A stretch of DNA of 63,021 bases. Source: Solimonas sp036405815. Its GTDB lineage: Bacteria; Pseudomonadota; Gammaproteobacteria; Nevskiales; Nevskiaceae. The DNA is taken from contig DASWWX010000062.1 of assembly GCA_036405815.1 (NCBI GenBank), positions 1 through 63,021 on the forward strand. The letters run 5' to 3'. Every line of letters starts with the position of its first letter. Position 1 is the first letter of the stretch. The notes under the pieces were generated by a model. It saw nothing but the letters and a program-made list of their open reading frames with translations. It made no database searches and was not told where the DNA came from. This document shows positions 1 through 9,416 of the stretch, piece by piece. The position numbers were made by a program, and so were the translations under genes.

Positions 1-1
1 G

Positions 2-433
2 CGCCAGATTCGCGGCGAGATGGACATCGCGCCCGGCAAGGTGCTGCCGCTGCTGTTGCAGAACGCGAGCAGCGACGACCGTGCACGCGTCGAGCGCCTG
101 CTGCCCAGCATCCAGTTCCTGGCCAAGGTGGAAGCGCCGAGGCTGCTCGTCGCCGGTGAAGAAGCGCCGCAGTCGGCCACCGCGCTGCTCGGCGGCATGA
201 CCCTGCTGGTGCCGATGGCCGGCCTGATCGACAAGGGCGCCGAACTCGCGCGCCTGGCCAAGCAGATCGCCAAGCTGGAGAAGGACCTGGGCGCGACCGA
301 GACGCGCCTGTCGAATCCCAACTTCGGTAAGGCGCCGGAAGCGGTGCAGCAGCAGACGCGCGCGATGGCCGACAAGCAGCGCCAGGACCTCGCCGCGCTG
401 CGCGCGCAGGAAGCCCGCATCGGCGCGCTCTGA
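2..433 (+). CDS. valS: Valine--tRNA ligase, C-terminal fragment
   Basis: This is the 3' end of a gene that begins upstream of the window; the frame is open from base 2 to a TGA at 431-433. About 143 residues are visible. They cover the end of the anticodon-binding region and the C-terminal coiled-coil arm of ValRS, including the family-typical stretch KLEKDLGATETRLSNPNF followed by GKAPEAV. ValRS charges tRNA-Val in the cytoplasm, and the coiled coil contacts the tRNA. The common form NFVGKAP lacks its V here, a small difference. The gene converges on the lipase gene, with a terminator in between. Confidence 0.93.
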   Translation, partial: RQIRGEMDIAPGKVLPLLLQNASSDDRARVERLLPSIQFLAKVEAPRLLVAGEEAPQSATALLGGMTLLVPMAGLIDKGAELARLAKQIAKLEKDLGATETRLSNPNFGKAPEAVQQQTRAMADKQRQDLAALRAQEARIGAL

Positions 434-452
434 CGACACTCGGCGTCGCAAG

Positions 453-487
453 ACGAGAAAGCCCCGCATGATGCGGGGCTTTCTCGT
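453..487. terminator. Bidirectional intrinsic terminator
   Basis: A perfect 17-bp inverted repeat (453-469 and 471-487) has a GCCCCGC core and A-rich/T-rich flanks (gagaaa / tttctc) on both sides. It lies between two convergent genes, valS and the patatin gene, so it can terminate transcription from both strands. Confidence 0.85.
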
Positions 488-520
488 TACAGCCGGAGAG
501 TGCTGAGCGTCGGCGTGTTG

Positions 521-2011
521 TCAGCCGCGCTCGCGCACGACCTTGAGGTCCGGCCGCCGCGGCAGCTCCTGCACCTTGCCCGGCGTCGATGTCTGCGCCA
601 GCTTCTTCGCGCACTGGTCCAGCGTCTGCGCAATCAGCGTCTGGTTGCGGATCATCTCGATGCGCGGCCAGGTCGCGCGCTCGCCTTCCAGCATAAAGCG
701 CTTGACCGACTCCATGGTCGGATTACGCGTGACGTTGGCGTACCGCCAGAGGCTGACCTCCGGCAGGATGTTGATGTTGCCCCGATATTCCTGATCCAGG
801 ATCGACGAGGCCGCATCCAGCGTACGGCGTACGCCGGACAGCGGCAGGTTCTGACGCACGAGATCGACGATGCTCTTCGACTGACTGCGCAGCGACGAGT
901 AGGCGAAGTCTCGCGCCGTGTTCACCAGTCCGCGGCTGCCGGGTTCGTTCTGCGACACGAACGGCAGTACATGCGGATTGGTCTGGCTGACGATGAAGTG
1001 GTTGACGTTGTGCAGGCGGCGCATGCGCAGGATCGGCAGGTCCGACTTCAGCGAGCCATCGTTCCAGCGCAGCAGCGGCATGTAGGGCACGCGCGCACCT
1101 TCCTCATCCTGCGTCATCAGCATGACGGGCGGGAACAGCACGGGCACCGCGCAGGATGCCAGTACCGCCTCGTGCAAATACAGGTAAGGGAACGTCAGGT
1201 GGTTCAGCAGGCGCGGCGGCTGATTGATGCCGGCCGGGGACACCGTGATGTTGATGACACGACCCGACAGCTGGTGCGCCTGCTCGAATGTCATGTCGCG
1301 CACGTTGGCAGAGATCGCCCTGCGCAGCTGACTCTGGTCCATCAACGCGCCGTTGCGCACGATCTCGCGCGGCGACAGGATGCGCCAGAAGTGGTAGTAG
1401 GCCGATTCCGGATCGAGCAACTGCTCGACCTCGTCCGGCGCGCGCGTGCCAACGGTGGCCGAAATCACGGAGCCGGCGCTGGACCCGGACAGGATGGTCG
1501 GCACCAGGCCCTCGCGGAACAGCGCCTTGACGACACCGACGTGAAACAGGCCCAGCGTCGCGCCGCCGGAGAGCATCAGCGCCGAACGGCCATAGCTAAG
1601 CGAGAGATCGTCGAAGAAGCGCTGCTTGAGCGGCGGCGCCAGCGCATTGGCATCGAGCGCGCAGACCTCCTCAAGCGCGGTGGATACCTCCAGCACATAG
1701 TCGCGGATCAGCTGCTTGGTGCCGATGCGCGCGTACTGATACAGCCGCGGATTACCGATGTTGCCCAGGTTCCAGTGCAGGCCCTGGCGAAGATGGTGAA
1801 TCAGCTTGGCGACATTGCGTTCTTCGCGATACTGGCGAATCTGGCGCAGGCGCGACCTGATCAGGCGCCAGTCGTAATCGTCCGAGGTCTCGTCCGCTTT
1901 CCAGTCTTCGACACCACTGCGGTGATCCAGAGCCTGCGCCGCCTCGCGCCAGCCCGCGTAATCCACCGCATTCTTCATTTCCTTGACGAGTTCGCGCTGA
2001 TAGCGATCCAC
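521..2011 (-). CDS. DUF3336/patatin-like phospholipase (triacylglycerol lipase type)
   Basis: Predicted serine lipase of about 496 aa. Residues 15-140 resemble the DUF3336 region found before the patatin domain in yeast Tgl3/4/5-type lipases. The patatin core follows: oxyanion loop SGGATLG (about 148-154), nucleophile elbow GSSAG (about 176-180) and a later WNDGS supplying the catalytic Asp of the Ser-Asp dyad. It likely hydrolyses acyl esters of phospholipid or neutral lipid; the substrate cannot be read from sequence. The frame is open further upstream, but the GTG at 2011 has a GGAG about 9 nt before it, so I use that start; an ATG at 1978 is the alternative. No signal peptide is visible. 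It is transcribed away from the moxR operon. Confidence 0.85.
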   Translation of the reverse strand: MDRYQRELVKEMKNAVDYAGWREAAQALDHRSGVEDWKADETSDDYDWRLIRSRLRQIRQYREERNVAKLIHHLRQGLHWNLGNIGNPRLYQYARIGTKQLIRDYVLEVSTALEEVCALDANALAPPLKQRFFDDLSLSYGRSALMLSGGATLGLFHVGVVKALFREGLVPTILSGSSAGSVISATVGTRAPDEVEQLLDPESAYYHFWRILSPREIVRNGALMDQSQLRRAISANVRDMTFEQAHQLSGRVINITVSPAGINQPPRLLNHLTFPYLYLHEAVLASCAVPVLFPPVMLMTQDEEGARVPYMPLLRWNDGSLKSDLPILRMRRLHNVNHFIVSQTNPHVLPFVSQNEPGSRGLVNTARDFAYSSLRSQSKSIVDLVRQNLPLSGVRRTLDAASSILDQEYRGNINILPEVSLWRYANVTRNPTMESVKRFMLEGERATWPRIEMIRNQTLIAQTLDQCAKKLAQTSTPGKVQELPRRPDLKVVRERG

Positions 2012-2189
2012 CGGCCGGTTCTCCGTTCGAGCTGACGCTATCCTGGGGCAGCCTCGCCACGCACGCAATGTCGGGCGCGTCGCACTGGTTGCGCTGATCC
2101 CGTGCGCCGGCGCCGTTCGTCAGATCGGCCTCCCAGACCGTTTACACTCGGACCTACCCGCCCCTTTTTGCCGTTCATACGCTCGCACC

Positions 2190-3101
2190 ATGTCCTCGCC
2201 CCTGACGCTGGCGCTGTCGCAACTCAACCGGATCATTCTCGGCAAGGAAAACCAGCTCAAGCTGGCCCTGAGCTGCCTGCTGGCGCGCGGTCACCTGCTG
2301 ATCGAGGACCTGCCCGGCGTCGGCAAGACCACACTGGCGCTGGCGTTGGCACGCGTGCTCGGCCTGGACTTCCAACGCGTACAGTTCACGTCGGATCTGC
2401 TGCCAGCCGACATCCTGGGCGTTTCGATCTACGACACGCACAGCGGTGCATTCCGCTTCCATCAGGGACCAATCTTTGCGCAGCTCGTCCTGGCCGACGA
2501 AGTCAACCGCGCCAGCCCGAAAACGCAATCCGCGCTGCTGGAAGCGATGGAAGAGCGACAGGTCACCGCCGAAGGGGAAACCCGGCGCCTGCCGGAGCCT
2601 TTTTTTGTAGTGGCAACGCAGAACCCGGCACAGCAGATCGGCACGTTCCCGTTGCCCGAATCGCAGCTCGATCGCTTTCTGATGCGCCTGTCGATGGGTT
2701 ATCCCGACCCCGAAGCCGAGCGCGCGCTGCTGATGGAGCGCGAACGCCGCGACCTCCTCGCCGACGTGCAGCCGAGCCTCGCACCGCAGCAGTTGTTGGA
2801 ACTGCAGCGGCAGGTGCACGATGTTCGCACTGCACCGGCACTGCTCGATTACCTGCTGGCGCTGATCCAGCGTACGCGCGAAGTGCCCGGCTTGCGTCAG
2901 GGGCTGTCACCGCGTGGCGGACTGGCGCTGCGACGCGCGGCGCAGGCCTGGGCGCTGCTGGAGGGCCGTAGCGGCGTGATTCCGGAAGACGTGCAGGCCG
3001 TTTTCGCAGCGGTCGTGAATCACCGCCTGGTCGCCGCCGCCGAGCGCGATGGCGCCGGCCTGACCGCCGAGGAAATCCTGGCGCAGGTCGCAATCCCTTG
3101 A
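2190..3101 (+). CDS. MoxR-family AAA+ ATPase
   Basis: 303-aa AAA+ ATPase of the MoxR type. Walker A is GVGKTT near residues 43-48 and Walker B is LVLADEVNRA near 103. The QLDRF motif near 167 fits the sensor/arginine-finger region, and a C-terminal lid helix domain follows. MoxR proteins act as chaperone-like ATPases, usually beside DUF58/VWA proteins and transglutaminase-like membrane proteins; exact clients are mostly unknown. It is the first gene of a three-gene operon with the DUF58 gene (81 bp downstream) and tgpA, a compact version of the usual longer moxR cluster. Confidence 0.9.
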   Translation: MSSPLTLALSQLNRIILGKENQLKLALSCLLARGHLLIEDLPGVGKTTLALALARVLGLDFQRVQFTSDLLPADILGVSIYDTHSGAFRFHQGPIFAQLVLADEVNRASPKTQSALLEAMEERQVTAEGETRRLPEPFFVVATQNPAQQIGTFPLPESQLDRFLMRLSMGYPDPEAERALLMERERRDLLADVQPSLAPQQLLELQRQVHDVRTAPALLDYLLALIQRTREVPGLRQGLSPRGGLALRRAAQAWALLEGRSGVIPEDVQAVFAAVVNHRLVAAAERDGAGLTAEEILAQVAIP

Positions 3102-3182
3102 GTCGCGGCGTGCATCCGGCGATTCGACGCCCTGCCCGGCGCACTTCTTCATAGCTCGCTCGCGCAACCTCAAGGCCATCTC

Positions 3183-4181
3183 ATGCGCGTCTGGCTGATC
3201 TTCAAGATCCTGCTGCACCCGCTGCGCTGGGCGCAGGATCGCATCGACGCCTGGGTCATGGCGCGCGTCAAGCGCCAGAGCGGGCCGATCGCGATCAATC
3301 GCCGCCGCGTCTACATTCTGCCGACACGCTTCGGCTACGGCTTCGCGTTGATGCTGCTGATCATGCTGCTCGGCGCAATGAACTACTCCAACAGCATGGC
3401 CTTTATGCTGACCTTCCTGCTCGGCGGGTTGGGTCTGGTCTGCATGCACCATACGCACGCCAACCTGGTGAACCTGCAGCTCCGCATGGGCATCACGCGC
3501 CCGGTGTTCGCCGGTGAACCCGCGCATTTCGAAGTGCTGATCGACAACCCCTCGGCACGCACCCGACTGTCGCTGGGCCTGGCCTGGCCGAAGCGCGAGG
3601 CCGAGGCGCAGATCGCCGACGTTGCCGCCGTGAGCACCGGCCGCCTGCATCTGCGATCCCCCGCCGAGCAACGCGGCTGGCTGTCGGCCGGCGTATTCAG
3701 TGTGCACACCGAGTATCCGCTGGGCCTGTTTCACGCCTGGACCTGGGCCGAGCTAGACATGCGCTGCCTGGTGTTCCCACGCCCCGCCGCGCCGGGCCTC
3801 CCGCCGCCCGGCGCCGCCGGACACGGCGGCTATGCCAGCAGCGCGCGCAGCGGCCAGGACGAGTTCGCCGGTCTACGCAGCTACCAGTACGGCGATACAC
3901 CGCGCAGCATCCACTGGAAGAGCCTGCCCAAGTCGGGAACGCTGATGGTCAAGCAGTTCGCCGAGACGCTCGAACAGGAACTGTGGCTGGACTGGCAGGC
4001 GCTGCCGCACCTCGACACCGAGGCACGCCTCTCGCAGCTCACGCGTTGGGTGCTGGATGCCGAGCTGGAACAGCGCAGCTACGGCCTGCGCCTGCCACGA
4101 ACCACCGTGCCGCCCGGCCACGGCGAAGCCCACCAGTTCCAGTGCCTGAAGGCATTGGCGCTGTTCGAGCAGACGACATGA
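3183..4181 (+). CDS. DUF58 domain membrane protein
   Basis: 332 aa. An N-terminal cytoplasmic stretch is followed by two closely spaced hydrophobic helices (about residues 53-90). After a beta-rich region comes the DUF58 core with its hallmark LRSYQYGDTPRSIHWKS (about 235-251). DUF58 proteins are VWA-like partners of MoxR ATPases, and this one is encoded between moxR and tgpA. Its TGA overlaps the next ATG (ATGA), which implies translational coupling with tgpA. The precise function is unknown. Confidence 0.88.
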   Translation: MRVWLIFKILLHPLRWAQDRIDAWVMARVKRQSGPIAINRRRVYILPTRFGYGFALMLLIMLLGAMNYSNSMAFMLTFLLGGLGLVCMHHTHANLVNLQLRMGITRPVFAGEPAHFEVLIDNPSARTRLSLGLAWPKREAEAQIADVAAVSTGRLHLRSPAEQRGWLSAGVFSVHTEYPLGLFHAWTWAELDMRCLVFPRPAAPGLPPPGAAGHGGYASSARSGQDEFAGLRSYQYGDTPRSIHWKSLPKSGTLMVKQFAETLEQELWLDWQALPHLDTEARLSQLTRWVLDAELEQRSYGLRLPRTTVPPGHGEAHQFQCLKALALFEQTT

Positions 4182-6157
4182 GCGGCGGCGGCATCAAGGA
4201 GTACCTGCCGCTGGCCACGCAATGGCGACTGCTCGCCGTGCTGGCGCTGGCAATAGCGCCGCACACCGCGATCCTGCCGCTGTGGGAGAGCTTCTTGATC
4301 GCCGCGATACTGGCCTGGCGTGGCCTGTCGGCGCACCGGCAATGGCGCATGCCGCCCGCCTGGCTGCGCGCGCTACTGACGCTGATCGCCTTCGCAGGGA
4401 TCTACGCCAGCTACGGACGTGTCTCCGGTCAGCATGCTGGCACCGCCCTGCTCTGCATCATGGTGGCACTCAAGCTGGTGGAACTGCGCGCGCGCCGCGA
4501 CGTCATGGTCATGGTGTTCCTGATGTACTTCCTGCTACTGACCCACTTCCTGTTCTCGCAGGAAATGTGGACGGCGCTATATCTGCTGGTCAGCGCCGTG
4601 CTGATCACTGCATTGCTGATCGAATGCCAGCACCTGGGCGCGCTGCCGCCGCGTCAGACGCTGCGTAGCGGCGCTGTGCTGGTGGCGCAGGCGCTGCCAC
4701 TGATGTTGTTGCTGTTCGTGCTCTTTCCCCGCATTCCCGGCCCGCTGTGGGGCCTGCCATCCGATGCGGGCGCGGCGCGCAGCGGCCTGCCGGACAGCAT
4801 GTCGCCAGGCGACATCAGCTCGCTCATCCAGTCCGAGGAAGTCGCCTTCCGCGTCGAGTTCGACGACGCAGCGCCGGCGCCTCAGAACCGCTACTGGCGT
4901 GGCCCAGTATTCGACTTCTTCGACGGCCGCAAGTGGGAGAACGGCTTTCCCGCGTACCGGCCGCCATCGCCGCCATCGCTGCAGGTTCGCGGCGCCCCCA
5001 CGGCCTACACGATCACGCTCGAGGGTAATCGCCGGCACTGGCTGTTCGCGCTGGATATGCCCGCCCGCGACAACGCGTTGCCCGAAGGCGGTTATATTGG
5101 CCGCGATGGCGAGGTACTCACCTTCAAGCCAGTCACCGAACGCCTGCAGTACTCGCTGCGCTCGTATACCGACTACCAGCTCGAACCCGAGTCCCTAGGC
5201 GAGTTCTCGAAGAACCGTTACCTGCGATTGCCCGAGGGGTACAACCCGCGGGCGCGAGAGTATGCGCAGTCGCTGGCCTCGGAACACCAGCGCCCGGAGG
5301 ACATCGCACGCAGCGTCCTGCAACACTTCAATCGCGAGAAGTTCATCTATACCTTGCAGCCCCCGCAGCTGGGGCGCCATAGCATCGACGAGTTCCTGTT
5401 TGTGACGCGTCGTGGGTTCTGCGAGCACTACGCTAGTGCCTTCACCTTCCTGATGCGGGCTGCCGGTGTGCCCGCCCGCGTCGTTGCGGGGTACCAGGGC
5501 GGCACCCAGAATCCGGTCGGCGGCTACTACGTCGTCCGACAATCGGACGCGCATGCCTGGGCCGAAATATGGGTCGAGAGCCGTGGCTGGCTGCGCGTCG
5601 ACCCCACCGCGGCGATCGCCCCATCCCGCATCAACGAAGGTGGGGCGGCCTCGGCACTGTCCGATCTGGATCGTGCGTACGCCGGCAGTTTGGCCGCGCG
5701 AACGCGCCTGCGGTTCTATCTCGAAGCACGCTGGGACTGGGCCAACATGCAGTGGAACACCTGGGTGCTGGCTTATGGTCCGGACCTGCAGCAGAGCTTC
5801 CTGTCGCGTTTCGGCATCCGCGACTATCAGGGCATGATCCTGGCGCTGACCGTCCTGGGCACCGCGACACTGGGAATCATCGGCTTGTTGCTACTGCGCC
5901 AGTTCGCGCCAGCGCCTCAGCGCGACGCCGCGCAGAAGCTGTGGCTGCAGGCCTTGCGACGGCTGCGCCGTCTCGGCTTGGAGCAGGCGCCGGGCGAAGG
6001 TCCGCGCGACTTCGGCTTGCGCGTCGCGCAGGCACACCCCGCGCTCGCATCGACGATGGACGACATTCTCGACGCCTATCTGCGTCTGCGCTACATCGAC
6101 GCCGATGGCGGTGATCAGCTCAACCGTCTGGCCGTGGCGGTACGGCGGCTGCGCTGA
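4178..6157 (+). CDS. tgpA: TgpA-like transglutaminase membrane protein
   Basis: 659 aa from the ATG at 4178, which overlaps the preceding stop. The N-terminal third is a bundle of about six hydrophobic helices. A periplasmic transglutaminase-fold domain follows with the complete papain-like triad: Cys415 in RRGFCEHYAS, His459 in DAHAWAEIW and Asp475 in VDPTAA. One more membrane helix (near 555-575) precedes a C-terminal DUF4129-like tail. It matches the TgpA family (DUF3488 + transglutaminase core + DUF4129) known from Pseudomonas, where it is essential; the substrate is unresolved. It is the last gene of the moxR-DUF58-tgpA operon. Confidence 0.9.
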   Translation: MSGGGIKEYLPLATQWRLLAVLALAIAPHTAILPLWESFLIAAILAWRGLSAHRQWRMPPAWLRALLTLIAFAGIYASYGRVSGQHAGTALLCIMVALKLVELRARRDVMVMVFLMYFLLLTHFLFSQEMWTALYLLVSAVLITALLIECQHLGALPPRQTLRSGAVLVAQALPLMLLLFVLFPRIPGPLWGLPSDAGAARSGLPDSMSPGDISSLIQSEEVAFRVEFDDAAPAPQNRYWRGPVFDFFDGRKWENGFPAYRPPSPPSLQVRGAPTAYTITLEGNRRHWLFALDMPARDNALPEGGYIGRDGEVLTFKPVTERLQYSLRSYTDYQLEPESLGEFSKNRYLRLPEGYNPRAREYAQSLASEHQRPEDIARSVLQHFNREKFIYTLQPPQLGRHSIDEFLFVTRRGFCEHYASAFTFLMRAAGVPARVVAGYQGGTQNPVGGYYVVRQSDAHAWAEIWVESRGWLRVDPTAAIAPSRINEGGAASALSDLDRAYAGSLAARTRLRFYLEARWDWANMQWNTWVLAYGPDLQQSFLSRFGIRDYQGMILALTVLGTATLGIIGLLLLRQFAPAPQRDAAQKLWLQALRRLRRLGLEQAPGEGPRDFGLRVAQAHPALASTMDDILDAYLRLRYIDADGGDQLNRLAVAVRRLR

Positions 6158-6190
6158 CTCCGAGCGGTCATCGGCCGATCGAGAACGGAT

Positions 6191-6982
6191 TCAGAACCGC
6201 GAGCGAATCGCCCAAAGGTCCGGAAACAACGGCCGGAACAGCGTCTCGCGCAGATAGGCCGCGCCGGGCGAACCGCCGGTGCCTGGCTTCACGCCGATCG
6301 TGCGCTCTACCATTTTGACGTGGCGGTAGCGCCACTCCTGCAGACCTTCGTCCAGATCGACCAGCCGTTCGCACAACTGCGCGACGGCGTCGCCGCGCCG
6401 GTACAGATCGATCAGCAACATCTGAACCTCGGGCGAGCCCTCGTAGACGCTCGTCACGTCGCGCGTCAGCAGCGCCGACGGCACCGGCCAGCCCTGTAAC
6501 GCCAGGCCGGCCAGGAAGTGGTCGTAGAGGCCCGGTGCCGCATGCCAACGCTGCAGCATCCGCTGCGCGTCATCATCGGCAGCATACGCTGCCATCATCG
6601 CCGCACGCTTGGCACCGAGGGCGAATTCCAGTGCACGGAACTGCGCCGACTGGAACCCGCTGGCGGCCTCCAGCCGCGTACGGAAGGCGCCGAACGACAG
6701 CGGCGTCATCGTCTCCAGCACGTCGACCTGGGCCACCAGCGTCTTCAGAATCGTCAGCACGCGGCGCAGCGTCGCCAGCGCCGGCAGCGTCTGCGCGCGC
6801 GCCAGTTGCGGCCCCAGTGCCGAAACCTCATGCAGCAGCTGCTTGAACCAGAGCTCGTAGACCTGGTGAATAATGATGAACAGGGTTTCGTCGTGCTCGG
6901 GCCCGTCGGACAGCGGCTGCTGCAGGTGCAGCAGCGCATCCAGCTTCAGATAGCGGCTGTAGGTCAGCGTGGGCTGGCTCAT
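6191..6982 (-). CDS. kynA: Tryptophan 2,3-dioxygenase
   Basis: 263-aa haem dioxygenase that opens the indole ring of L-tryptophan to N-formylkynurenine, the first step of the kynurenine pathway. Family hallmarks are visible: FIIIHQVYELWFKQLLHE near residue 35-52 (the active-site His and substrate-binding aromatic residues) and RHVKMVERTIG near 220, which carries the proximal haem ligand His. Length is close to bacterial enzymes such as the Xanthomonas one. It stands alone: no kynureninase or formamidase gene is adjacent. It converges on tgpA. Confidence 0.95.
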   Translation of the reverse strand: MSQPTLTYSRYLKLDALLHLQQPLSDGPEHDETLFIIIHQVYELWFKQLLHEVSALGPQLARAQTLPALATLRRVLTILKTLVAQVDVLETMTPLSFGAFRTRLEAASGFQSAQFRALEFALGAKRAAMMAAYAADDDAQRMLQRWHAAPGLYDHFLAGLALQGWPVPSALLTRDVTSVYEGSPEVQMLLIDLYRRGDAVAQLCERLVDLDEGLQEWRYRHVKMVERTIGVKPGTGGSPGAAYLRETLFRPLFPDLWAIRSRF

Positions 6983-7023
6983 GGCGCGGCGCTCCCGGAA
7001 AACGGATGAGGACAGGGTAATCC

Positions 7024-7638
7024 ATGGGCGATCGCATCGAGATTCCGGCGGCCTTGCCGCGCTGGCGCAATCGCGCGCTATATGCGTTGGGCTGGGCGGT
7101 GCTGCGTACCTTCGGCTGGCGCGTGGATGCGCGGCTGCCGAACGAATCCAAGCTGATCGTCATCGCCGCACCGCACACCTCGAACTGGGATTTCGTGTTC
7201 GGCATGGCGGCGATTCTGCGGATCCAGGTGCGCGTGAACTTCATCGGCAAGCACACGCTGTTCACCGGCTGGCGCGGTCGCTTCTTCCGCGCGCTGGGCG
7301 GCATCCCGGTCGATCGCGACGCGCCCGGCGGCATCGTGCAGGACACGGTCGCCGCGTTCCGTGCATCCGAACGGCTGGTGATCGCGCTCGCGCCGGAAGG
7401 CACGCGCGCGCGCCGCGCGCAGTGGAAGCGCGGCTTTCATCGCATCGCCCATGAGGCCGGCGTACCGGTGCTGGTGGCCTACATCGACTATGCGCGCAAA
7501 TGCGTCGGCACCGCACAGCTCATGCGCACGACCGGCGACTGGGACGCCGACATGCAGCCGGTGTTCGCGTTCTACCGTGGTGTGCGCGCCAGGTACCCGC
7601 AGGATTTCGCCGTCGAAGATGCGGCGACCGACCGCTAA
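7024..7638 (+). CDS. 1-acyl-sn-glycerol-3-phosphate acyltransferase family protein
   Basis: 204-aa PlsC-like acyltransferase. The HX4D catalytic motif is HTSNWD (about residues 58-63), followed by GGIPVDR and the phosphate-binding APEGTR (about 124-129). It is shorter than housekeeping PlsC, lacks clear membrane helices, and resembles the small cytoplasmic-face acyltransferases that acylate lysophospholipids or other lipid acceptors. The acceptor is unknown. Its stop codon overlaps the convergent MFS gene by 4 bp. Confidence 0.82.
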   Translation: MGDRIEIPAALPRWRNRALYALGWAVLRTFGWRVDARLPNESKLIVIAAPHTSNWDFVFGMAAILRIQVRVNFIGKHTLFTGWRGRFFRALGGIPVDRDAPGGIVQDTVAAFRASERLVIALAPEGTRARRAQWKRGFHRIAHEAGVPVLVAYIDYARKCVGTAQLMRTTGDWDADMQPVFAFYRGVRARYPQDFAVEDAATDR

Positions 7639-8891
7639 CTTGCTGCGGGACGCTGCGGATCCGGCACGCGCAGCAACAGCCAGCCGCCCAGCACGAAGAA
7701 CGCCAGCAGGCTCAGGATCGCCAGCCGCGGGCTGCCGCTGAGCTGCGCGGTGACGCCCACCACCAGCGGGCCCAGCACCGCCGCGAACTTGCCGAGCATG
7801 TTGTAGAAACCGAAGAACGCACCGGCCCGGTCCAGCGGAATCAGCCGCGAGTAATAGGCGCGCGACAGCGCCTGGATGCCGCCCTGCACGCAGCCGATCG
7901 CCGCCGCCATCAGGTAGAACTGCGTCACTGTTTCGAGGAAGTACGCCCACAACGTGACCAATGCATAGACGACGAGCGCGACGAAGATGCCGGTGCGCGT
8001 GCCGACGCGCTGTGCCAGCCAGCCGAAGAACAGCGCGGCGGGAAAGCCGATGAACTGCACCAGCAACAGCGCGACGATCAGGCTGTCGGAGGCAAAGCCG
8101 AGCTTCATGCCGAAGTCGACCGCCATCACCACGATGGTGTCGACGCCGTCGATGTACAGCCAGTACGCGAGCAGGAACATCCACACCGGCCGCAGGCCGC
8201 GAATCTCGCGCAGCGTCGACATCAGTTCCGCCCAGCCGGACGGCCCCGGCCGCGACTCGCCCTCGGGCACATTGCGGAACAGCGGCAGCGAGAACGCCAG
8301 CCACCAGATCGCGACCATGACGAAAGAAAGCCGCGTGGCCAGTGCCGCATCGGCCAGCCCGAACCAGGCCGGCTTCAGGGCCATCGCCACGTTGAGCGCG
8401 AACAACAGGCCGCCACCGAGATAGCCGAGGCCGTAGCCCAGCGCCGACACGCGGTCGCGCTCGTCCGGCCGCGCCACCGTCACCAGCAAGGCGTCGTAGA
8501 ACGACAGGCCGCCGAAGAAGCCGATGCGGCCGAGTATCGACAGCGCGATCGCCCAGCCCCACTGCCCTTGTCCGACCAGGTACAGCGCCGCGGTCGAAAC
8601 CACGCCCACCGCGGTGAAGCCGGCGAGGAAACGTTTGCGCGCGCCGCGCTGGTCGGCGATCGCGCCTAACCACGGGGCCAGCAGCATCACCGCGAGACTG
8701 GCCACCGTCGAGGTGAGGCCCTGGTACAGCGTCTGCGTCTGCGGTGCGACGCCGGCCGCCCAGTAAAGATTGAAGAAGATCGGGAAGAACCCGGCCATCA
8801 CCGTGGTCGCGAACGCGGAGTTGGCCCAGTCGTAGAAGGCCCAGGACCACTGCTGTCGTCGCGCTCCGGTCATGTACCGTGACACCGTCAC
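7635..8891 (-). CDS. MFS transporter, UMF1/Atg22-like
   Basis: About 418 aa with roughly 12 hydrophobic segments. The N-terminal WAFYDWANSAFATTVMAGFF is the signature of the unknown-MFS-1 family related to Atg22. The substrate is unknown; yeast relatives export amino acids from the vacuole. I keep the GTG at 8891, which overlaps the rimI stop (GTGA); an in-frame ATG at 8873 is equally plausible. It is the last gene of the minus-strand udg-rimI-MFS set. Confidence 0.85.
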   Translation of the reverse strand: MTVSRYMTGARRQQWSWAFYDWANSAFATTVMAGFFPIFFNLYWAAGVAPQTQTLYQGLTSTVASLAVMLLAPWLGAIADQRGARKRFLAGFTAVGVVSTAALYLVGQGQWGWAIALSILGRIGFFGGLSFYDALLVTVARPDERDRVSALGYGLGYLGGGLLFALNVAMALKPAWFGLADAALATRLSFVMVAIWWLAFSLPLFRNVPEGESRPGPSGWAELMSTLREIRGLRPVWMFLLAYWLYIDGVDTIVVMAVDFGMKLGFASDSLIVALLLVQFIGFPAALFFGWLAQRVGTRTGIFVALVVYALVTLWAYFLETVTQFYLMAAAIGCVQGGIQALSRAYYSRLIPLDRAGAFFGFYNMLGKFAAVLGPLVVGVTAQLSGSPRLAILSLLAFFVLGGWLLLRVPDPQRPAAS

Positions 8892-9352
8892 AGGTCCAGA
8901 CCCAGCACGATCGCGTCCTCGCGTCCCTCGCGTGCCGGGTAGTAGGCCTTGCGTTCGCCGAGACGGCGGAACCCGAATCCCTCGTAGAGCTTCTGGCCGG
9001 CCACGTTGGAGCGGCGCACTTCGAGCAGCACCAGCGTCACGCTGCCCGCGCGCGCCACCATCAGCAGATGCCGCAGCAGGAATGCGGCCAGGCCGCGACG
9101 CCGCTGCTCGGGGGCGACGCAGATGTTGAGCACATGGGCTTCACCGGCGGCCATGCTCATCAGCGCGTAGGCCAGCACCTGCCCCGCCGGATCGAGCACG
9201 ACCCAGGCGCTGTAACCGACGCGCAGGCAGTCCTCGAAGATGCCGTGACTCCACGGAAACTCGTAGGCGGCGCACTCGATCTCCAGCATCTGTGGCAGAT
9301 GCTCGACCTGCATTGCATGCAGTTGCCACTGCGCCTGCAGTTGCGCGCTCAA
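8888..9352 (-). CDS. rimI: Ribosomal protein bS18-alanine N-acetyltransferase
   Basis: GNAT acetyltransferase expected to acetylate the N-terminal alanine of ribosomal protein S18. Visible features are ECAAYEFPWSHGIF at the N-terminus, the acetyl-CoA loop APEQRRRGLAAFLL, and the RimI-type end LEVRRSNVAGQKLYEGFGF followed by YYPAREGREDAIVL. The frame is open far upstream, but alignment to RimI length (about 150 aa) favours a start near 9352 (TTG); ATG at 9313 would trim the first strand. It is downstream of udg, as in many gammaproteobacteria. Confidence 0.85.
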   Translation of the reverse strand: MSAQLQAQWQLHAMQVEHLPQMLEIECAAYEFPWSHGIFEDCLRVGYSAWVVLDPAGQVLAYALMSMAAGEAHVLNICVAPEQRRRGLAAFLLRHLLMVARAGSVTLVLLEVRRSNVAGQKLYEGFGFRRLGERKAYYPAREGREDAIVLGLDL

Positions 9353-9416
9353 GCGCGCGATCCGGTGGCGGACGGCGACAACGGACCCGCGTCGCACCGG
9401 GCGAACGGCGCTGCGA

